From the NCBI GenBank assembly GCA_943735955.1, contig OX030956.1, forward strand, positions 4,802,912 through 4,866,911: a DNA stretch of 64,000 bases, given 5' to 3'. Origin of the DNA: Piscicola geometra. Taxonomy: Eukaryota; Annelida; Clitellata; Hirudinida; Piscicolidae. The notes under the pieces were generated by a model. The model did no database searches, was not told where the DNA came from, and saw nothing but the letters and a program-made list of their open reading frames with translations. Positions within the stretch are counted from its first letter, which is position 1. Each line of letters starts with the position of its first letter. Shown piece after piece: positions 61,922-64,000 of the stretch. Both the position numbers and the translations under genes were made by a program.

Positions 61922-63080
61922 CTGAAGGGTGCAAGTGATAAAGTGGTGGTTTGTTGCTGACGTGCTGGTTCGACGTTATTCATTTAAGCAGAGATTGATG
62001 TGATGGCTATGAAGAATGTGATGGAAAAAAAGAAGAATGTTCCTAGCTGAGATTTTTCAATTGTTTTACATGAATTTATTAATGAGCTAGTGCAGTTACG
62101 GATTGAGTAATGGAGTGATCTATAGAAGTTCTTTAGTGAAAACTTGTGATTCATGTTTTTGAGAAGAAGTTGCAGTGATAATGTCATGCAGCTATTTTTG
62201 AAACTCTGTTTTGAAATATAAGCTCGTTTTAAAAGCGTAATTCCATAGCGGGTGTTTTTTCATGACTTACTCAGTGCTTTGAAAGTATTGTAATCGTGGT
62301 AAAAATTTTACTTTATGAATATTTTAGAAATTGGTGTCAAACAGAAGAAAAAAGAGTCAATGAGACATTTGAAAGTTCACGAACACTTTTTAATTCCAGT
62401 CCAAGACAGATGTCAGTTCTGTGTAATTGTAATCAAAATATATTATGCATAAGCTTGTCTAGCGGAAATCCTTTCAAACATTCAATTGCATAATTCTCTT
62501 CTCAGAATTATTTTATAACATTTTAACTTATTATTTATTTAAACTTATTTAAATATTCATGCACAAAAAGAATCTCTTCAAGGCGGTTATGCTGAAAATA
62601 GCTGAAAAACAAAGTTTTTTTTTTTTTAACTTTAAAAAAATTCAAAAGTTTTTACTTAATTTATTTAGTAAAAAAAATATTTTTCACAAACTAAATACAG
62701 CTTTTGATGTTTCCTAAATTCAAAATCGTACATCAAAGCCACTATGTACACAGACCTATCAAAAAAAGACTTGAAAGGTATCTAGAAATAACATTTACGC
62801 TCTCTAATTAATCTTTTTTTCGTTGAATTGTTTTGAAAACCTTTTTATCTCAATTTTATTATAAAAAAAGTTATTAGAGGAATGACATGAAGATAGTTAT
62901 AGACTGTAACTTATAATTTCATGTCTTCTTCGACCGCATTCACGCTTGCAAACGAGCTCACGATCATGCATGTATAATGAATGAAGCTGATACATTCTTG
63001 CGGGTGAATCGTCCCTCAATCATGGGAGAAGTATGGGCTCATAGCTATAAAGCAAAAATCAATGCCGCATCAATATATGT
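61922..63080. other. AT-rich region upstream of the recovered SK exons
   Basis: Probably SK intron. No further channel exon, gene or ordered repeat was identified. Confidence 0.45.
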
Positions 63081-63144
63081 GGATTTTTCTATCCAGAAAG
63101 ACAATATAAATAAGCTCTTTAGATAATAAAACGTTCCATTTATT

Positions 63145-63440
63145 TTGGGCAAAGCTTATTTTGGTTATGGAAAGATAAAGAGACTTGACGTAGACATAAT
63201 GAAGTGCTATGCCTTGATGGATGGCAGTCAAAAGAAAGAGAAAAACAACTTTAACAACAAAATGTCAACCATCTTACAAGATAGACCAAAGGGAAATATC
63301 ATTATTCTGATGGGTAACTTTAATGCCATGGTTGGAAGTGACAACTGATGGCATGAAGAAATCATTGAGAAGCAAGATTTAAGAAAAATGAATAAGAATG
63401 GGAAATATTTGACAGCATGTGCGATAAAAGTGATCTAATC
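63145..63440 (+). pseudogene. Decayed non-LTR retrotransposon endonuclease fragment
   Basis: The frame reads LDVDIMKCYALMDG, then KEKNNFNNKMSTILQ and GNIIILMGNFNAMVGSDN, followed by a stop and then WHEEIIEKQDLRKMNKNGKYL. This order (V-x-I-x-QCYAPT, then MGDFNAKVG-DN, then GK-G-x-x-N-NG) is the C-terminal half of the APE-type endonuclease of non-LTR elements. The catalytic-core MGDFN is changed to MGNFN and the frame is broken, so it is dead. No ends were found. Confidence 0.75.
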
Positions 63441-63449
63441 AGTGAAAAA

Positions 63450-64000
63450 ATGATTTTTCAAAGAAGGATACGCAAGGCTACTTGAGTGATATAAAAATAA
63501 GTAAAAGATGTAATATTATTGTGAATGGTTGTCAATCTAAAAGCGTGTTGAAAAGATGTAATTTGAGTCATTAAACATAAAAGCTAACGTTTTTCCAAAA
63601 AAATGGACACAGTCATTAAAGACTCTTCAATAATTATTACTCATTGGTTCTTTAACAGTCACGATCATCCCATCGAATGATATGTCATTCCATCCTACTC
63701 TTTTAGCTAGATTTCTCAATTTATAATGGAAAATACATTCCTTGATTTAAATTAACGTTGACATTTTTATAAAAAATCAACAGTACTATTTACAAACCCT
63801 TATGTTGCCCGCAAAAAACAGCAAAGTACTGAAGACACAAATCATCTGAAAAGCAGATCCTATCTCTCATGCATTCACTTGCTTCGAGCAGTGGCATTTT
63901 GGCTTAGATGCATGGAATTTTTTGTCAATTGGTTTTGAGAGCTTTTGCATCTCTTTCACAATTTTTTTTAAAGTAACGAGTTTTCATACCAGCTCCATAA
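63450..64000. other. Intergenic edge
   Basis: AT-rich sequence after the endonuclease relic. No supported gene. Confidence 0.4.

Overview
The window is nuclear DNA of a metazoan. It is AT-rich, has intron-split genes with GT/AG borders, TATA and CCAAT promoter elements, AATAAA signals, abundant mini- and microsatellites, decayed non-LTR retrotransposon pieces and one run of 200 Ns. The gene set (protocadherin, Iroquois-class homeobox, SK channel, DOT1, DHHC acyltransferase) is animal. A non-chordate, most likely a spiralian such as an annelid or leech, is inferred from general features and not proven.

Layout. 1-4254 (+): a protocadherin-like cadherin whose 5' end lies outside the window, with an apparent alternative cytoplasmic tail. 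4.3-16.8 kb: gene-poor DNA with a reverse-transcriptase relic (about 7.2-7.7 kb), an 18-bp array, two 11-bp minisatellites and a very uniform 22-bp satellite (15.35-16.86 kb). 16898-21105 (-): a complete ten-exon DHHC palmitoyltransferase of the ZDHHC2/15/20 type, rebuilt here with consistent phases to 321 residues. 22043-23449 (+): a two-exon gene of about 424 residues resembling the AKAP2/MISP C-terminal family, divergent from the DHHC gene. 24438-42387 (-): a DOT1-type histone H3K79 methyltransferase, rebuilt as 18 exons and 2407 codons. The catalytic fold spans exons 1-12. A conserved coiled coil follows after a very large low-complexity insertion. 44.2-46.5 kb: a 23-bp satellite with higher-order structure. 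47.3-48.0 kb: unrecognised open segments. 49601-51934 (-): an Iroquois-class TALE homeobox gene (4 exons, 632 residues). 53530-61921 (-): an SK (KCNN) calcium-activated potassium channel, 5' incomplete. 63.1-63.4 kb (+): a non-LTR endonuclease relic.

The genes do not form a pathway. Their shared theme is genome architecture: tandem arrays fill many introns and in several cases begin or end within a few bases of the splice site. The assembly gap interrupts the SK channel's S4-S5 exon. Its flanks share 13 bp, and the protein reads straight through if those copies are merged, so the gap looks artificial. All exon models come from reading splice signals, phase agreement and family motifs by eye; no alignment or transcript data were available.
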